Made by a program: the position numbers and the translations under genes. From Cordilura impudica (taxonomy: Eukaryota; Arthropoda; Insecta; Diptera; Scathophagidae): a stretch of 64,000 bases of DNA. A model generated the notes under the pieces. It saw nothing but the letters and a program-made list of their open reading frames with translations. It was not told the origin of the DNA and did no database searches. Shown here piece after piece: positions 12,290-23,890 of the stretch. Location of the stretch: positions 243,781,007 through 243,845,006 of the forward strand of contig OY821520.1 in the NCBI GenBank assembly GCA_963682025.1, read 5' to 3'. How positions within the stretch are numbered: the stretch's first letter is position 1; every line of letters begins with the position of its first letter.

Positions 12290-15110
12290 CTTAAAGTCAT
12301 GCCTTTTCTTAAAAAGAACCTCTTTCTTTAAAAGGAGTCTTAAAAAAGGTGTTTTTCTTTAAATTGAGAATAGAATAAAAAAGTGAAACGTACTTTGAAA
12401 AAGTACCTTGTATTAAAAAAAAGTAACTCTTATTGAACAAAAAAGTACCTTATTAAAAAGTCTTATTTATTAAAAAATAGTTTTTTATGTAAAAAGTACC
12501 TTATTTGAAAAAAGTACCTTTATATAAAAATTACATTTCCTTCAAAATGTTGCTTTTCTTAAAAATTTAAAATTTCTTAATGAAATAGATTGTCTTAAAA
12601 TACTACTTTTTTTTAAAGAAAGTGGCTTTTGTTAAAAACGTAACTTGTATTAAAAAGGTATCTTTTACTTCAAAGAGTACCTTTTATCAAAAAAGGATAT
12701 TTTATTAAAGCAGTACCTTTTAATAGTACATTTATTAAAAAAAGTACTTTTTCTTTAAAAAAAAATTTTTTTTTAAATGACCTTTTCTTAAAAAGTAAAT
12801 TTAAAAAAAATACCTCTTATTAAAAAATTTTCTTACAAAATTAACTTATCTTCAAATAGTAATTTTTTTTAAAAAAGTACCCTTTCTTAACAAAAATTTT
12901 CTTCATAAGAAATGTCTTTTCTGTAAAAATAGCTTTATTTAAAAAAAGTACATTTTCTTCATTAGTAAAGGACGTTTTTTAAAAATTAACATTCTCTTAA
13001 AAATTACCTGTCCTTAGAAGTCCCTTTTGTTAAAAAAGTAACTCTAATTTAAAAAATTCCTTATAATAAAAAAGTACCTTTTACTGAAAAAGCCAAATGT
13101 TATTAGCAAAATTGCCTTTTACTAAAAAAGTAGCTTTTATAAAAAAGTGCATTTTACTAAAAATTATCTTTAATTGAAAAGAGTACATTTTCTTAGAAAG
13201 TACATATTTTTAAAAAAGTACCTTTGTTAAAAAGTTTCTGTTCATATAACAGTAAATATTCTTTAAAAAGTACCTCTTCTTAAAACAGTACCTTTTCTTA
13301 AAAAAGTACCATTTTTAAAAATGTATTTTTTTTTAAAGTATCTTTTATTAAAATACGACTTTTTCCTTAAATGCGACTTTTTCTTAAAAACCTATTTTTT
13401 CTTAAAAAAGTACCTTGCATTAAAAAGTTCCTTTTTAATAAAAAAGTACTTTTTACTGAAAAAAGTACATTTTATTTAAAGAGCACATTTTATTGGAAAA
13501 GCAACTTTTATTAAAAAAGTACTTTTTACTGAAAACAGTATATTTTATTAAAATCGTACATTCAAATCGTATATTCAAAAATTAACTTTTATTGAAAAGT
13601 ACATTTTATTAAAAAATTATGAAAACTACGACTATATCTTAAAAGAGTACTTTTATTTAAAAATTTCCTTTTATTAAAAAAGTACCTTTTTCAAAGTAAG
13701 TAAATTTTATTACAAAAGTTCATATTAACACAAAAAAGAAGCTTTTATTAAAAACTCCTTTAATCAAAAAAGGACCATTATTAAAAAAATAATTTCAGCC
13801 TGTTCATAAAAAGTAAATTTTCTTAAAAAAGTAGCTTTTTTGAAAATACCTTTTCTTAAACTACGACTTTTTCTTAAAATACGACTTTTTCTTAAAAAAA
13901 TACTTTTTCTTAAAAATTTACCTTGTATTAAAAAAGGTCCTTTTTTTAAAAAGTACATTTTACTGAAAAAAGTACATTTTATTAAAAAAGTACATTTTAT
14001 TGGAAAAGTAACTTTTATTCAAAAAGTACTTCTTATAGAAAAGCACATTTTAGAAAGAAATTTATATTAATAAAAATAATTACCTTCTATTAATTAAAAA
14101 AAGTACATTCTATTAAAAAAGTAAATTAAAAAAAAATAAATTTTCTCAATAAAGTGCGTTTTCTTAAAAAAAATTCCTTTTCTTAAAAAAATACCTTTTT
14201 TCAAAGAAGTATGTTTTTTTAATTGCTTTTTTAACGAAGGACATCTTTTTCTTAAAATTATAACTTTTTTCTTTAAAAGTACCTTTTCTTAAAAAATTAT
14301 AATTTCTTAAAAATTCATGTTCTTAACAAAGTATCTTCTTTAAAAAAATGCCTTGTTTCACAGAGTAACTTTCTTAGAAAAGTACCTTTTATTAAAAAGT
14401 ACTTTTAATTCAAAAAAGTACCCTATTTTTATTTAAAAGTACCTTTTCCTAAAAAGGTAAAATTTCTTATAAAGTACCTATTATTCAAAAAAATTATGAT
14501 ACCTTAAAAATGTTCATGTTCTTAAAAAGGTACCTCTATAAAAAAAAGTACCTATCTTCACAAACTAACTTTCATAATAAAGTAACTTTTCTCAAAAAGT
14601 GCACTCTCGTAAAAAAGTACCGTTTGTAAAATAGGTACCTTTACTAACAAAGTACCTTTTTTTAAAAACTAGAAAGTATAATTCTAGAAGAGTTTTTTTT
14701 TTTTCGAAAAGTACCTTTTCTTAGAAGACTACCTTTCATTAATACAGAACTTTTTAATACAAAAGTATACCCTATTGTTAGCTAAATTTTCATAGAATTG
14801 TAGGTACGTTTTCTTAAAATACTTAAAATAATGAAATGCCCTTTATTAAAAAAATTACCTTCTTTTACAAAAAACCTTTTTTGCCAAAAAATTTAATTTT
14901 ATTAAAAAAGTACCTTTTAATAAAAAAGGCCGTTTTCCTTAATAAAGTGTTTTTTCTTAACGAAGTGTTTTTTTCTTAAAAAAGTGCTTTTCCTTAAAAA
15001 AGTGCTTTTCCTTAAAAAAAACTAATTTTTTTTTTCTTTGTAAAATACCTTTGCTTAAAAAGTACCTTTTCTTAAAAGAGTACCTTTTCTTAAAAAATAA
15101 ATTTTTAGTG
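12290..15110 (+). repeat. GTAC minisatellite, largest block (about 2.8 kb)
   Basis: Degenerate tandem copies of TTTTCTTAAAAAAGTACC recur about every 17-21 bases. The core alternates a TTAAAAAA run with AGTACCTTTT. The same unit fills parts of several eag introns elsewhere in the window. Many small reading frames rich in Lys, Phe and Leu (for example 13764-13958 and 13840-14070) are repeat translations, not genes. Confidence 0.88.
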
Positions 15111-16068
15111 TGCTTATTAAGTGCTTCGAAATATTTTTGGTATATTTTAAATATTTTTTTTTTAACTTTAATATATTTTTGAAGAGATTTGAATATTTTT
15201 TCAAAAAATTAAATATTATATAAAATTTTTTAAATATTTTTCTTTGATTCAGGAATATTTTTAAAGACGATAGATATTTGACATTTTTTTTTTTATAATA
15301 TTTTAAAATATTAAATAAAATCATAAATATTATAATTTTTTTTTTGGAAAATAAAAATATTTTTGGAAAATTATAACGATAATTTTTATAATTTTTTTCA
15401 TTAGGGATGTGGGTTAAACAATTCATCGGTTTAAAATTTTCGCAAATTCTTTTTTAAAATCGTAGTGATTAATTTTTTTTATATTAATTTTCCAATTTAT
15501 AAAACGATTTAAGTCCCCATCCCTAGTTCCGATTGAAAAATAATATCAAAATCCAATCTGTTTTTTGTTGTTTGCATTATTTTCTTATTATCACACTTAA
15601 TTTTGTTTTAAATTATTTTCAATTTATTTGTAATAATAATAATATTTGATAATTGCCTTGTTTTGTTTAGCAATATTTAATTAGATCATTTTCTGTTTCG
15701 CATTTCTTAATGGGCCTCTAATGGGGAATATTTTTTTTGGGATTTTCTTTTAATTATCTAAATTATTAGCAAAAATTCGTAAGCAATATGCTCTTGTTTT
15801 ACCAAACCTATAATATTTTGTTATATCAGTTAAATGAGAGTAGTTGTTTTAACACTTGAGAGAGTTGCCAAGAGAGAGACATAGAGATAGAGAGAGACGT
15901 TATGTTAAGTAGTAGTGGTAAAGAGACTGAAATATACAGTGAGTACGCCATAAGCTTTGAAGCGAGATAGAAAAAGCTTTTCATATATTTGCTTTCATTT
16001 TCTTATTAAAACTAATATTATTGCTCAAAACTGCTGTTGTCCGACCGATGGCGTACTAAAATTTTGGG
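15111..16068. other. eag 3' flank, possible 3'UTR
   Basis: This lies directly after the eag stop codon on the minus strand. It is AT-rich with a short GA-rich patch at about 15867-15900 (GAGAGAGACATAGAGATAGA). Any eag 3'UTR must lie here or beyond, but I can mark no end with confidence. Confidence 0.45.
15623..15628 (-). promoter_or_regulatory. candidate eag poly(A) signal AATAAA
   Basis: On the minus strand AATAAA lies about 440 bases after the eag stop codon. In DNA this AT-rich such hexamers are frequent by chance, so this is only a candidate for the 3' end of the transcript; the true 3'UTR may be much longer. Confidence 0.2.
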
Positions 16069-17136
16069 CTATAGAAATTCTCTCTTCGAACGTGGTCCTC
16101 CACCAGTCGAACTGCCGCTAGTGGTGGAGGTGGCGCCTGCACCTTGTAAACCGCTTGCAGAGGTAGACGCTGTCACAATTGTAGAGGCAGCTGTTACTGT
16201 TGTGGCTGTTGGTAGTGGTGGTGGCGGTAGCGGTGTCGACAAGTCGTCTTCTAACAGTCGCTGCTGTTCGGGACTCTGGACAAGGGCACTAGCAGCAGCG
16301 GCTTGAGCATGGGTCTGCTTGGGAGGCGCCGGTGCTTTTCTGCTCTTCGAACGCCGCTTTTTAAGCATTAGAGGTCCTAGACCATTGCCACCCGTTGACG
16401 TGACTATTTGCACTGGATTCAGCAGGTTGGATGAGCTAGTTGCTGCTGCAGTAGGTGTTAATGCTACTGCCGCAGCTGCACCCGTAGACGTTGGAGCAGC
16501 GGATGCACCGGTTACTGCAACACCAGCACCACCAACTCCCCCAATGGGTGGTGTGGGAGGAACTGTGGATATTGTTATAACAGTATCGGCGGCTGGTGTT
16601 GTTGCGGTGGAATGAGTTGCCCCACCCTCAGAGCGTCTACCAACTAAGCCCCCTGAGCTGCTGCCACTGGCCGCAATGCCACATACACAGACGTTCGTCT
16701 CATCGGCCGGTGTCGTCTGACCGGAGGAATCTTGTTGCAAACGTTTTACCACCTCGCTCAGCAACTCCTCTATGCGGCCAATACGTTGTTGCATATGTTG
16801 CAACTCCAGGCGCACGTCCACCTTTAAATCTAATACCGTGGCTATTAGATCACGCTGAGCCAACGTGGGCGGCTGTTCTCTGAGGCCGGTGTCATATGTA
16901 TCTGAGGTGGTGGCACGCGATGAAGCCATTTCAATTTGACGCTCTCGTTCTAGCGCTAAATTTCTTTCTTTTGTCGATAAGGCCGTTAAAACCGTGGCGG
17001 GTGCGTTGCTGCCCTCTATTACTACTCGACTGTCTCTGCTGGGTGGTGAAGAGTCGACTTCGCCGCTCTCGTCTATGGTGTCTTGGCGGGCCAAGGCTGA
17101 TTGGCTGGCCTGTAGCTTGGGAGCTTTTGGAAATAC
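16069..17136 (-). CDS. eag: eag last coding exon: phosphorylation region, coiled coil, polybasic tail, stop
   Basis: This 1,068-base exon encodes 355 residues and a TAG stop. It opens VFPKAPKLQASQSALARQDT; RQDT corresponds to the CaMKII-binding and phosphorylation site known in Drosophila Eag. IDESGEVDSSPPSRDSRVV and LERERQIEMASSRATTSD follow. At about 16735-16866 lies a coiled coil (TLAQRDLIATVLDLKVDV through IEELLSEVVKRL), the tetramer-specifying helix of KCNH channels. A Ser/Thr/Ala/Gly/Pro-rich low-complexity region follows, interrupted by a polybasic, Pro-rich block (LMLKKRRSKSRKAPAPPKQ). The end, SKREFL, parallels RGKLDFL in Drosophila. The acceptor is aattgcag. Base composition is much more GC-rich than its surroundings. 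Confidence 0.96.
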   Translation of the reverse strand, partial: VFPKAPKLQASQSALARQDTIDESGEVDSSPPSRDSRVVIEGSNAPATVLTALSTKERNLALERERQIEMASSRATTSDTYDTGLREQPPTLAQRDLIATVLDLKVDVRLELQHMQQRIGRIEELLSEVVKRLQQDSSGQTTPADETNVCVCGIAASGSSSGGLVGRRSEGGATHSTATTPAADTVITISTVPPTPPIGGVGGAGVAVTGASAAPTSTGAAAAVALTPTAAATSSSNLLNPVQIVTSTGGNGLGPLMLKKRRSKSRKAPAPPKQTHAQAAAASALVQSPEQQRLLEDDLSTPLPPPPLPTATTVTAASTIVTASTSASGLQGAGATSTTSGSSTGGGPRSKREFL

Positions 17137-18560
17137 CTGCAATTATTGTTGTAGATAAGACAAAACAAAAAAACCCAAACAAAATAGCAGGAAGAGAGGA
17201 AAGAAGAAAGGTGAGCAAGGAAAATGTCAAAAAGGAGTTAAAGACATAAGATACAAAGACATGAATGGAAAATATAAATTGAAAGAAAGAAATATAAAAT
17301 ATAAAAAACCGGCGTGATGAGAGACAAAATGAGGAATTTGTTAAGAGGCACAAGAGGAGAGTTAGAAAGAAAAAAAGATATATAAAGATCGTCATTAAGT
17401 TAAGATGAACATAATTTAAAGAGAAACCCAGACACAAAATCGAAGGAGTAGCAGCATTTATATTTATAGTTTAAAGATGTGTTTGTAGTAGTATAAAAAG
17501 AGAAAAATCATTAATAGAGGAGAAAATATATGTAAATATTTTTATATATTTAAATTAAAAAGAGAAAAAAAAAATAAAGAGAAACAGACATATGAATTGT
17601 GTAAGCCATGGAGATTCATTAAAATAATTTAAATTAATTATAAAAAAAAAAACAATACAAAATTAAATTATTTTATGAAGAATATTCAAAAGTGGATATA
17701 GACAGAAATAGAGAAAGACAGGAAGAGAGAGATAGACAGGAAGAGAGAGAGAAAGCAATAGATGGATAAAAAATTAGAAGGAATATTGAAATTATAATTT
17801 AGCACAAAAAATATTAATAAATACATTAAAAAAATGTTTAAAAGAAAAAAAGAGAAACAAAGAGACAGAGAAAGAAAAAGAGGACAAAAAAGTATAAGGA
17901 GATATGTAAAACAAAAAAACAGGAAAATATATGAAATATTGAAATCATAGTGTAACAAAACGAAAATATTAATAAATAAATTAAATATAAACAGTGTTTA
18001 CAGAGAGAAACAAAGAGAGGGAGAGAGAGAGAGAGATAGAGAGAGAGAGAATATTTAGATTCAAGAAAAAAAAAATTTGGAAGAGAGAAAAAAGAGAAAC
18101 AAAAAATATTTTTTTTTTTCAAAATAAGGAGTATTCAATAAAATTTGTACATTTGCAGCATTCAAGTTATTTTGTTATGGTTTTCATTGGTGTATTATGA
18201 TTCGATTTTCATTTGATATTCCAAGTACAATCCATTTTTTTTGTAGAGTTTTCGTTGTTTTTTTTTTAGTTCAACCATTTTCAGAGAAGAGTATTGTTCG
18301 AGTTTTTAAATAATATTTAAAAATTCCAATGTTTTTTTTTTTTGCAAAATGCAGGAAGGCAGTTAGATAAAAAAGTTGATGTTTAAAATTATTTAGGAGT
18401 GTGTAATAAAAATTGTATTAAAAGGAAAAAATAAACAAATTTAAAACAACTACAACATAAAAGTAAATTAATTGCATAACGAAGAAACATTTAATACAAC
18501 TAAAATAAACGTAACTAAATATGACTAAATTTTAAAGACTTCTCTAGTTCCTTTTATTCT
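17137..18560. repeat. eag intron: GA-rich stretch with a duplicated AT block
   Basis: On the plus strand the intron is purine-rich: AGAGAGAA-type text at 17690-17890 and a (GA)n microsatellite at about 18013-18050. Two blocks that include ATTGAAAT and AATATTAATAAAT, followed by GAGAAACAAAGAGA, occur near 17780-17870 and 17935-18020, a diverged duplication with about 160-base spacing. Read on the coding strand this is a long polypyrimidine region upstream of the last-exon acceptor, though most of it is too far away to be the tract itself. Confidence 0.65.
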
Positions 18561-19561
18561 CTGTACTAAAAATAGTTTCACACATTCATTAAAGTTGTAA
18601 TAAAATTAACATTTATGGATCTACATATATTAAACTAAAAAATATAAAGTACTAAACCATTTTTTCATTTCACAAAGAAATGCTAAGAGCTAAATTTAAT
18701 TATTATTAATATCCATATGCGAAAGTGTACTAAAAGCTGAATATATGGTGAAAAAAAACAACTTAAAATATAGTTCCAAGTTATATTTAGAAGCTGTACT
18801 AAAACTATATATTCCTACTAAATTGTACCTATATTGTTTTAATATATTTTTTTCTGCAACAGCGATCATTTGTCTAAAATGTACTAAAAACTATCTAAAG
18901 CTTATAATTGTGTTTAAAGTGTACTGATATATGAATATATTGTTCAGAAATTAGCTTCAAATAGAGTCCTAAGCTATTATTGGAAGTTGTATTAAAACCT
19001 GTACTAAAAACATATTCTCCCTAAATTGAATCTAACCTGTTTAAATACAACAACTTTTTCTGTGAAACAGCGATCATTCATCTAAAATGTTCGAAAAATT
19101 AGGGTAAGATTTTTATATAAAAAAAAATACATATTTTTTTCAAACATGTACTAAAAACTAAAATAGTAACAATACTCTATTGGCAATTATCTACGTAAAT
19201 CTGAATATATTATTAAAAAAAATAACTATGCTATTATTGGAAGCTATACTAAAACCTGTACTAAAAACATATTCTTCCTAAATTAAATCTAACTTGTTTA
19301 AATACAACACATTTTTATGTGAAACAGCTAACACTCATCTAAAATGTTCGAAAAATTTTCTAAAGCTTATAATTTTCTTTAGAGTGTACTAAAAAAAATA
19401 TTTAATTTTGGGAGATTTTAGAATAGGTTACCATATTTACAAGAAGAAAAAAATAAAGACAAAACCTTTTCTTCAAACACGTACCAGTTACAAGTACTAA
19501 AAACTAAATGAGTAATAATACTCGGTATGCAAATACCTACTAAAAGCATAATATATTATTT
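18561..19561. repeat. eag intron: satellite-like repeats of roughly 200-340 bp, left part
   Basis: Units share an ordered set of landmarks: CTGAATATAT, then CTATTATTGGAAG, GTACTAAAA, TTCTTCCTAAATTG, AACAGCGATCATTCATCTAA and AAATGTTCGAAAAATT. They begin near 18730, 18927, 19198 and 19545. Unit length is uneven because of indels. The fourth unit is split by an R-family insertion at 19562. Confidence 0.75.
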
Positions 19562-20380
19562 AACAAGTAAGAAAATTATAGTCGGTCTAAACCGACTATA
19601 GGATACCCTATACCATGCCTTTAGAGACCCTACCCCATAGGCCCAACTAACTGGACATAGAAAATAACCATAAACCAAATTTGAGTGGGATTTTTATAAA
19701 TTTTTTTGTTTGCAGATATGAAAAAGTTCATATCGGAAGCTATATCTATATGGGGACTAGACCCAAAAATGGACCGATCCTGACCATGTTTGGTAAGGTC
19801 TCTTGTATTTTGCAAAAATATATACAAACAAAATTTGAAAAGAATCAGTGCAATATTTTTGTTTTTTGATAGATTTAAGTGAAGATCGGGAAGCAGCTCT
19901 ATATGGGGCCTATGACTAAGAGTTGTCCCATAGGTATCATTTTTGGACTACTGCTTAATGGGTGTAATAAACGCATATAAACCCAATTTGACTAAGATCT
20001 ATATGACAGTTTGGATCTTATGGCAATTTATGTCGATTTCAGAGGGGTCATTTGTATGGGAGCTAGGTCTGAACATGGACCGATTCTCACCAATTTCAAT
20101 AGCGTTTATCCTATGGCCGATGAAAGCTTATATACCAAAGTTCATCAAAATATATACATTTTGCGACCTGCAGTTTGCTTACAAGCTTTACATGGACACA
20201 CAGACGGACGGGCGGACGGACGGACGGACGGACGGACGGACATCGTAAAATCGAATCAGATAGTGATTCTGCTTCGATCGGTATAATTAAAGATGGGTCT
20301 ATGTCAAATATTTTTGGTAGTTACAAACAGCAGCACAAAGTCATTATACCCAAACCACAGAGTGGTACAGGGTATAAAAA
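19562..20380 (+). repeat. Family R interspersed repeat, complete (copy R3)
   Basis: The left end is AACAAGTAAGAAAATTATAG, with the terminal palindrome carrying one mismatch (GTCGGTCTAAACCGAC). The right end is GTGGTACAGGGTATAAAAA. A (GGAC)n tract lies at about 20205-20240, and all internal family landmarks are present. It interrupts one unit of the 200-340-bp satellite, whose text continues at 20381. Confidence 0.88.
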
Positions 20381-20921
20381 TGAGCTCAAAATAGAGTCCT
20401 CAGTTATTTTTTATATTCCTCCTTAATTGTATATATTTTTAACATATTTTTTTTTTTCTGAAACAGCGTTCATTCATCTAATATGTACTAAAAACTGTCT
20501 AAAAATTATAATTCTCATTAAAGTTTACTAAAAACTGAATATATTGTACCAAAAAAAAGCTTAAAATAAAGATCGAAGCTATTATTGGAAGATGTACTAA
20601 AAACTGTGCTAAAAATATATTCTTCCTAAATTGTATCTAATTTGGTTAAATACAACAAATTTTCTCAGAAACAGCGTTCATTCATTTAAAATGTTCTACC
20701 AATTTTCCAAAACTTATTACTGCCTCTCAAGTGTACTAAAACTAAAAATTAAAAATTTAAAAATTTTAATTTTTATTAAAATATATTTTTTTTTCTTCTA
20801 AAATGAAATGATATGATATGAAAAACTTAATAGAAATAAAAACAATAATAGAAATAACAAAATAAAAGAGAGAACTTTGGATAAACCATATGTTTGTAGA
20901 ATATCTAAAAATGTCAATTAC
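20381..20921. repeat. eag intron: satellite-like repeats, right part
   Basis: This continues the array at 18561-19561: ATAGAGTCCTCAG, GAAACAGCGTTCATTCATCT, then a further unit beginning ACTGAATATATTGTACC near 20528. The array fades about 150 bases before the eag exon. Confidence 0.72.
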
Positions 20922-21215
20922 TTTATTGCCTTGTCCACCATTACTACTCGAAGTACTACTCTGCCTCGCTTGGGCGGCAGTGCTTTCGCGCAGACTTTCG
21001 CGGGCGCTCAAACTTCTCGAAACTGCTACCTTGGCGCTAGTATCGCTAGCTGAATCGACACTTGAACTACCCAAAAGGCGGCCCCATTTACTAGCACGTG
21101 TACTACGTGCAGATGGTGGACCAGATGAGGGTGATGGAGAGGGTGATGGAGTGGATGCAGCAGCAATGGTTAAAATTCGGGAATCCTCGGTTAATGTTAA
21201 TTTGGCAGGTAACTT
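20922..21215 (-). CDS. eag: eag exon: Ser/Pro-rich segment with conserved KWGRLLGSSS motif, possibly a cassette
   Basis: This 294-base exon is exactly 98 codons and phase 0 at both ends, so including or skipping it keeps the frame. It encodes KLPAKLTLTEDSRILTIAAA, a Ser-Pro repeat (TPSPSPSPSSGPP), then STRASKWGRLLGSSSVDSAS and a Ser/Arg-rich tail ending SSSNGGQGNK. The KWGRLLGSSSVDS block resembles the KSWARFK segment that follows DVEKG in vertebrate EAG1. The acceptor is attctaaag and the donor aaa/gtaatt. Its place as an eag exon rests on in-frame fit, splice sites and remembered similarity to a longer Drosophila isoform. Whether it is constitutive or alternative cannot be told here. Confidence 0.85.
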
Positions 21216-21940
21216 CTTTAGAATGTTGTCGCATATAGGATTATTCGGTGGGTTGGTGGAAAATCCACAAATGATGATTATGATTGAAATTAAACGAGGA
21301 AATGTAAATGAAAATTTTGAAAAATGTTTCAGGATTAATTACGGTTAATCATTATAAATTATGTTCAAGGGATTATGTTCATGGATAATTATATAGACAC
21401 TTATACAACCAAACAAAAGCCACATTTAACATTTAGTTTTAATAGTATTTGTTTGTGTTTAATTTGAAATGGTTATTAATATATTATTTGTTTTTTATGT
21501 TGGTTTATTGTCAGACATCATTATTTTTTATTTTATAATTTTATAATATTTTAAGCATTGTAGAGAAAAAGACAAAAAGAGACAAGACAACGAGCATGAG
21601 TATAATTTATGATAAATACCTAAAAATATATAAAAAATTTAATTAATTTTTTAAAATAATTTTTCAATAAACTAGAGCAGTTAGTCGTTTAACAGCTTGA
21701 ACCGGGTTTGCCATAATAGTCCGTCTATACAAGTAGTATACGAGCTTTTTTTTCCATCGAATTCTTGAATAAAATTTACTTTCAAAATTATATTTCAAAC
21801 TACATCTATTTATTATAAAAAAAAAATAGTTTTAATATTAAAAAAAAAAAAAAATAGTTAAAAGAATTGATTTTATAACTAATTTTTTTCAAAGCATTAC
21901 AAAAAAAAAATTATATTAAAAACAAAATTGTAACTTGTTT
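21216..21940. other. eag intron, unremarkable
   Basis: AT-rich intron sequence directly 5' (in gene direction) of the 98-codon exon. Apart from A runs at about 21840-21910 I see nothing to name. Confidence 0.5.
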
Positions 21941-22330
21941 CAAAAAAGAATGAGCTTTCTCTAAAAAGTCCCTTTTTCTAGAAAAGTAAATTTTTCTAAA
22001 AAAAAAAGTACCGTTTTCTAAAGGACACCTTGTACTTACAGAAAAGACCTTATTAAAAAAATAACTTTTTGCTAAAAAAATACATTTTTCTATAAAAGTA
22101 GTTAAAAAAAACTTTCTTAAAACCAACTTTTTTTTGTCAAAACGTACTTGAAAAAGAGTGTTTTTTTTTTTATCAAAGAGAACTTTTTTTTTATCAAAAA
22201 GTACCCTTTTATCAAAAATTTCCCTTTTGTAATAAATAAACTTTTTAAAAAAGTGGCTTTTTCTAAAAAAGGAAGAGTCTTTTTTAAAAAGGATCGTTTT
22301 CTGAAAAGTACCGTATTTGCTAAAACTCGT
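21941..22330. repeat. GTAC-type minisatellite, small block
   Basis: Degenerate copies of the TTTTCTAAAAAAGTACC-type unit, related to the large block at 12290-15110. The overlapping frames on both strands (21911-22333, 22148-22381) are translations of the repeat. Confidence 0.7.
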
Positions 22331-22539
22331 CATGGTCCGGTTAAGCGGTTAAGCGGATTATACGGTCTTTTGGCCGATTAATTTTAAGACCGGTCTGCTG
22401 GCGACTCTAATTGAAATACATCTAAGAATATTAAAACATAATAATGTCAGTTTTGGTTAACTCCACCTAAGAAAATGCAATAAAATTTTTAATTAATATT
22501 GATTTGTATGAGTTTTAAAGAAGTGCTCTTGTTTTAAAT

Positions 22540-22980
22540 TAATTTTCAATTTCAGTTTAGATTTAATTCAGTATCAGTTTCAGTTCAACTGCCGTTCAGT
22601 TTTAGTTAAGTTTCAGTACAAATGCAGTCTACTCTCAGTTCAGTTCAGTTTCAGATTTATTTTAATTCCGTTTCTGTTCAATTACAATTTCAGTTCAATT
22701 TTGTTTATTATCATTTTGAATTCAGCTTTAATTCAGTTTCTGTTTAGTTTAATTTTAGTTCAGTTCAGCTTCAGTTTCGGTTTCTGTACAGTGCAGCTTT
22801 ACTTTAGTTTCGGTTCAGTTTCATTTCACTTTTACATCAGTTTCAATTTTAGTTCAGATTCAGTTCAGTTTCAGTTAATTTTAGTTCAGTTTCAGCGGAT
22901 TGTCAATTCAATTTAGTTTCAGTTCAGTTTCACTTGATTAAACTTTCAGTTCAGTTCCGGCTCAGTTCAGTTTCCTTTTT
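22540..22980 (+). repeat. TTCAGTTCAGTTTCAG simple-repeat tract
   Basis: Imperfect hexamer-like repeats of CAGTTT and CAGTTC run for over 400 bases and include many TTTCAGTTCAG copies. A related shorter tract lies at 24010-24125. These would give polypurine CTGAAA text in the eag transcript. The 22701-22916 frame is repeat-derived. Confidence 0.85.
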
Positions 22981-22981
22981 C

Positions 22982-23890
22982 TTTTTATATCTTCCATACC
23001 ACTGTGCAGAGGGTGTATATAGGTTTGTCATTCCGTTTATAATGCATCGAAATAAATTCCGGAGACCCCCTTATAACAAGGGAATTTGATTTAACGATAA
23101 CCGTCTGTCTTTATATTCGTTTGTCTGTGGAAATCACGGCTACACCCTCAATAACTAAACTAGACTTCGTTTTTAAATGAAATCGTTTATTAATATCATC
23201 AAAATCGGTCCAAATGGTCACGAGTTAAGAATAAGGATTTGAAAAAGCTCTTGAAAAAATTAAATGTTCAATATATTTCTTGCTATTCTTAAGATATGTA
23301 TATATATGTTGTAATTCTTTTTATTGTTGTAGTCAATGGATATCTATATTTACTTGCAGATCCCAGTCCTCGAAATTCGAGTGCAAATACTAGGAAATTT
23401 AATTTTATTTGTTTAATATTTTATTTTATAAGACAATAAAGTTATGCTAACCAATTTTAGCCAATTCACAATTAAACACTTTTTAAATATCGATTGCGTT
23501 ATCCAAAATTATTTTTCAATTCAACACAATTATTATTGTGAATGAAGAAAATAAACGCACACACATATTAACAAATTTAATAAACACGCATAGTATTGTA
23601 TAATTTTTGTATGTGTAAATAGCAACTTTAAATGCATTTTACTCCAAAAAAGTGTAAAAAATTAAAAATGCATTTAACTCCAAAAAAGTGTAAAAAATTA
23701 AAAATCTGGTGGACAACTAAAAAGAAATACCTTTCAAATAAGATACGTTTGGTCAAAATCGGGAGATACTGTGGAACAAATTATCGCTCACAAGGAATCG
23801 CCTTACCTATTAATGTTATAGATATTACACGCGTCACATTAGTCTAAGCAAGTGTTGCCTCATATTGTTGTTTATCGTTATCACGATATA
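22982..23890 (+). repeat. Family B (GTCY mini-me-like) repeat, copy B1, with an inserted block
   Basis: Landmarks shared with copy B2 at 49697 are GCAGAGGGT, GTTTGTCATTCCGTTT, GCATCGAAATAAATTCC, GAGACCCC, CTTATAACAAGGGAA, GTCTGTCTGT-like text, GTGGAAATCACG and AAAATCGGTC. The match pauses at about 23365 and picks up again at about 23845 (CTAAGCAAGTGTTGCC against CTAAGCAAGTTTTACC in B2). The roughly 480 bases between are extra in B1 and include a 36-bp tandem duplication (23632-23667 and 23668-23703). Confidence 0.7.

Noticed and set aside
12290..15426. Many Lys/Phe/Leu-rich frames in the GTAC minisatellite and neighbouring AT-rich DNA
   Set aside because: They are translations of tandem repeats or chance AT-rich frames, with no domain or conserved block.
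16319..16615. Plus-strand frames of moderate length opposite the eag last exon
   Set aside because: They are antisense shadows of a GC-rich conserved exon; the minus-strand protein matches Eag.
20205..20240. (GGAC)n tracts as a possible CRISPR-like or recombination array
   Set aside because: They are short tetranucleotide tracts inside every R copy, with no spacers.
23632..23847. 71-codon frame with a repeated MHxTPKKCKKLK peptide
   Set aside because: The repeat is a 36-bp DNA duplication inside AT-rich intron or element sequence; the rest of the frame has no recognisable protein.
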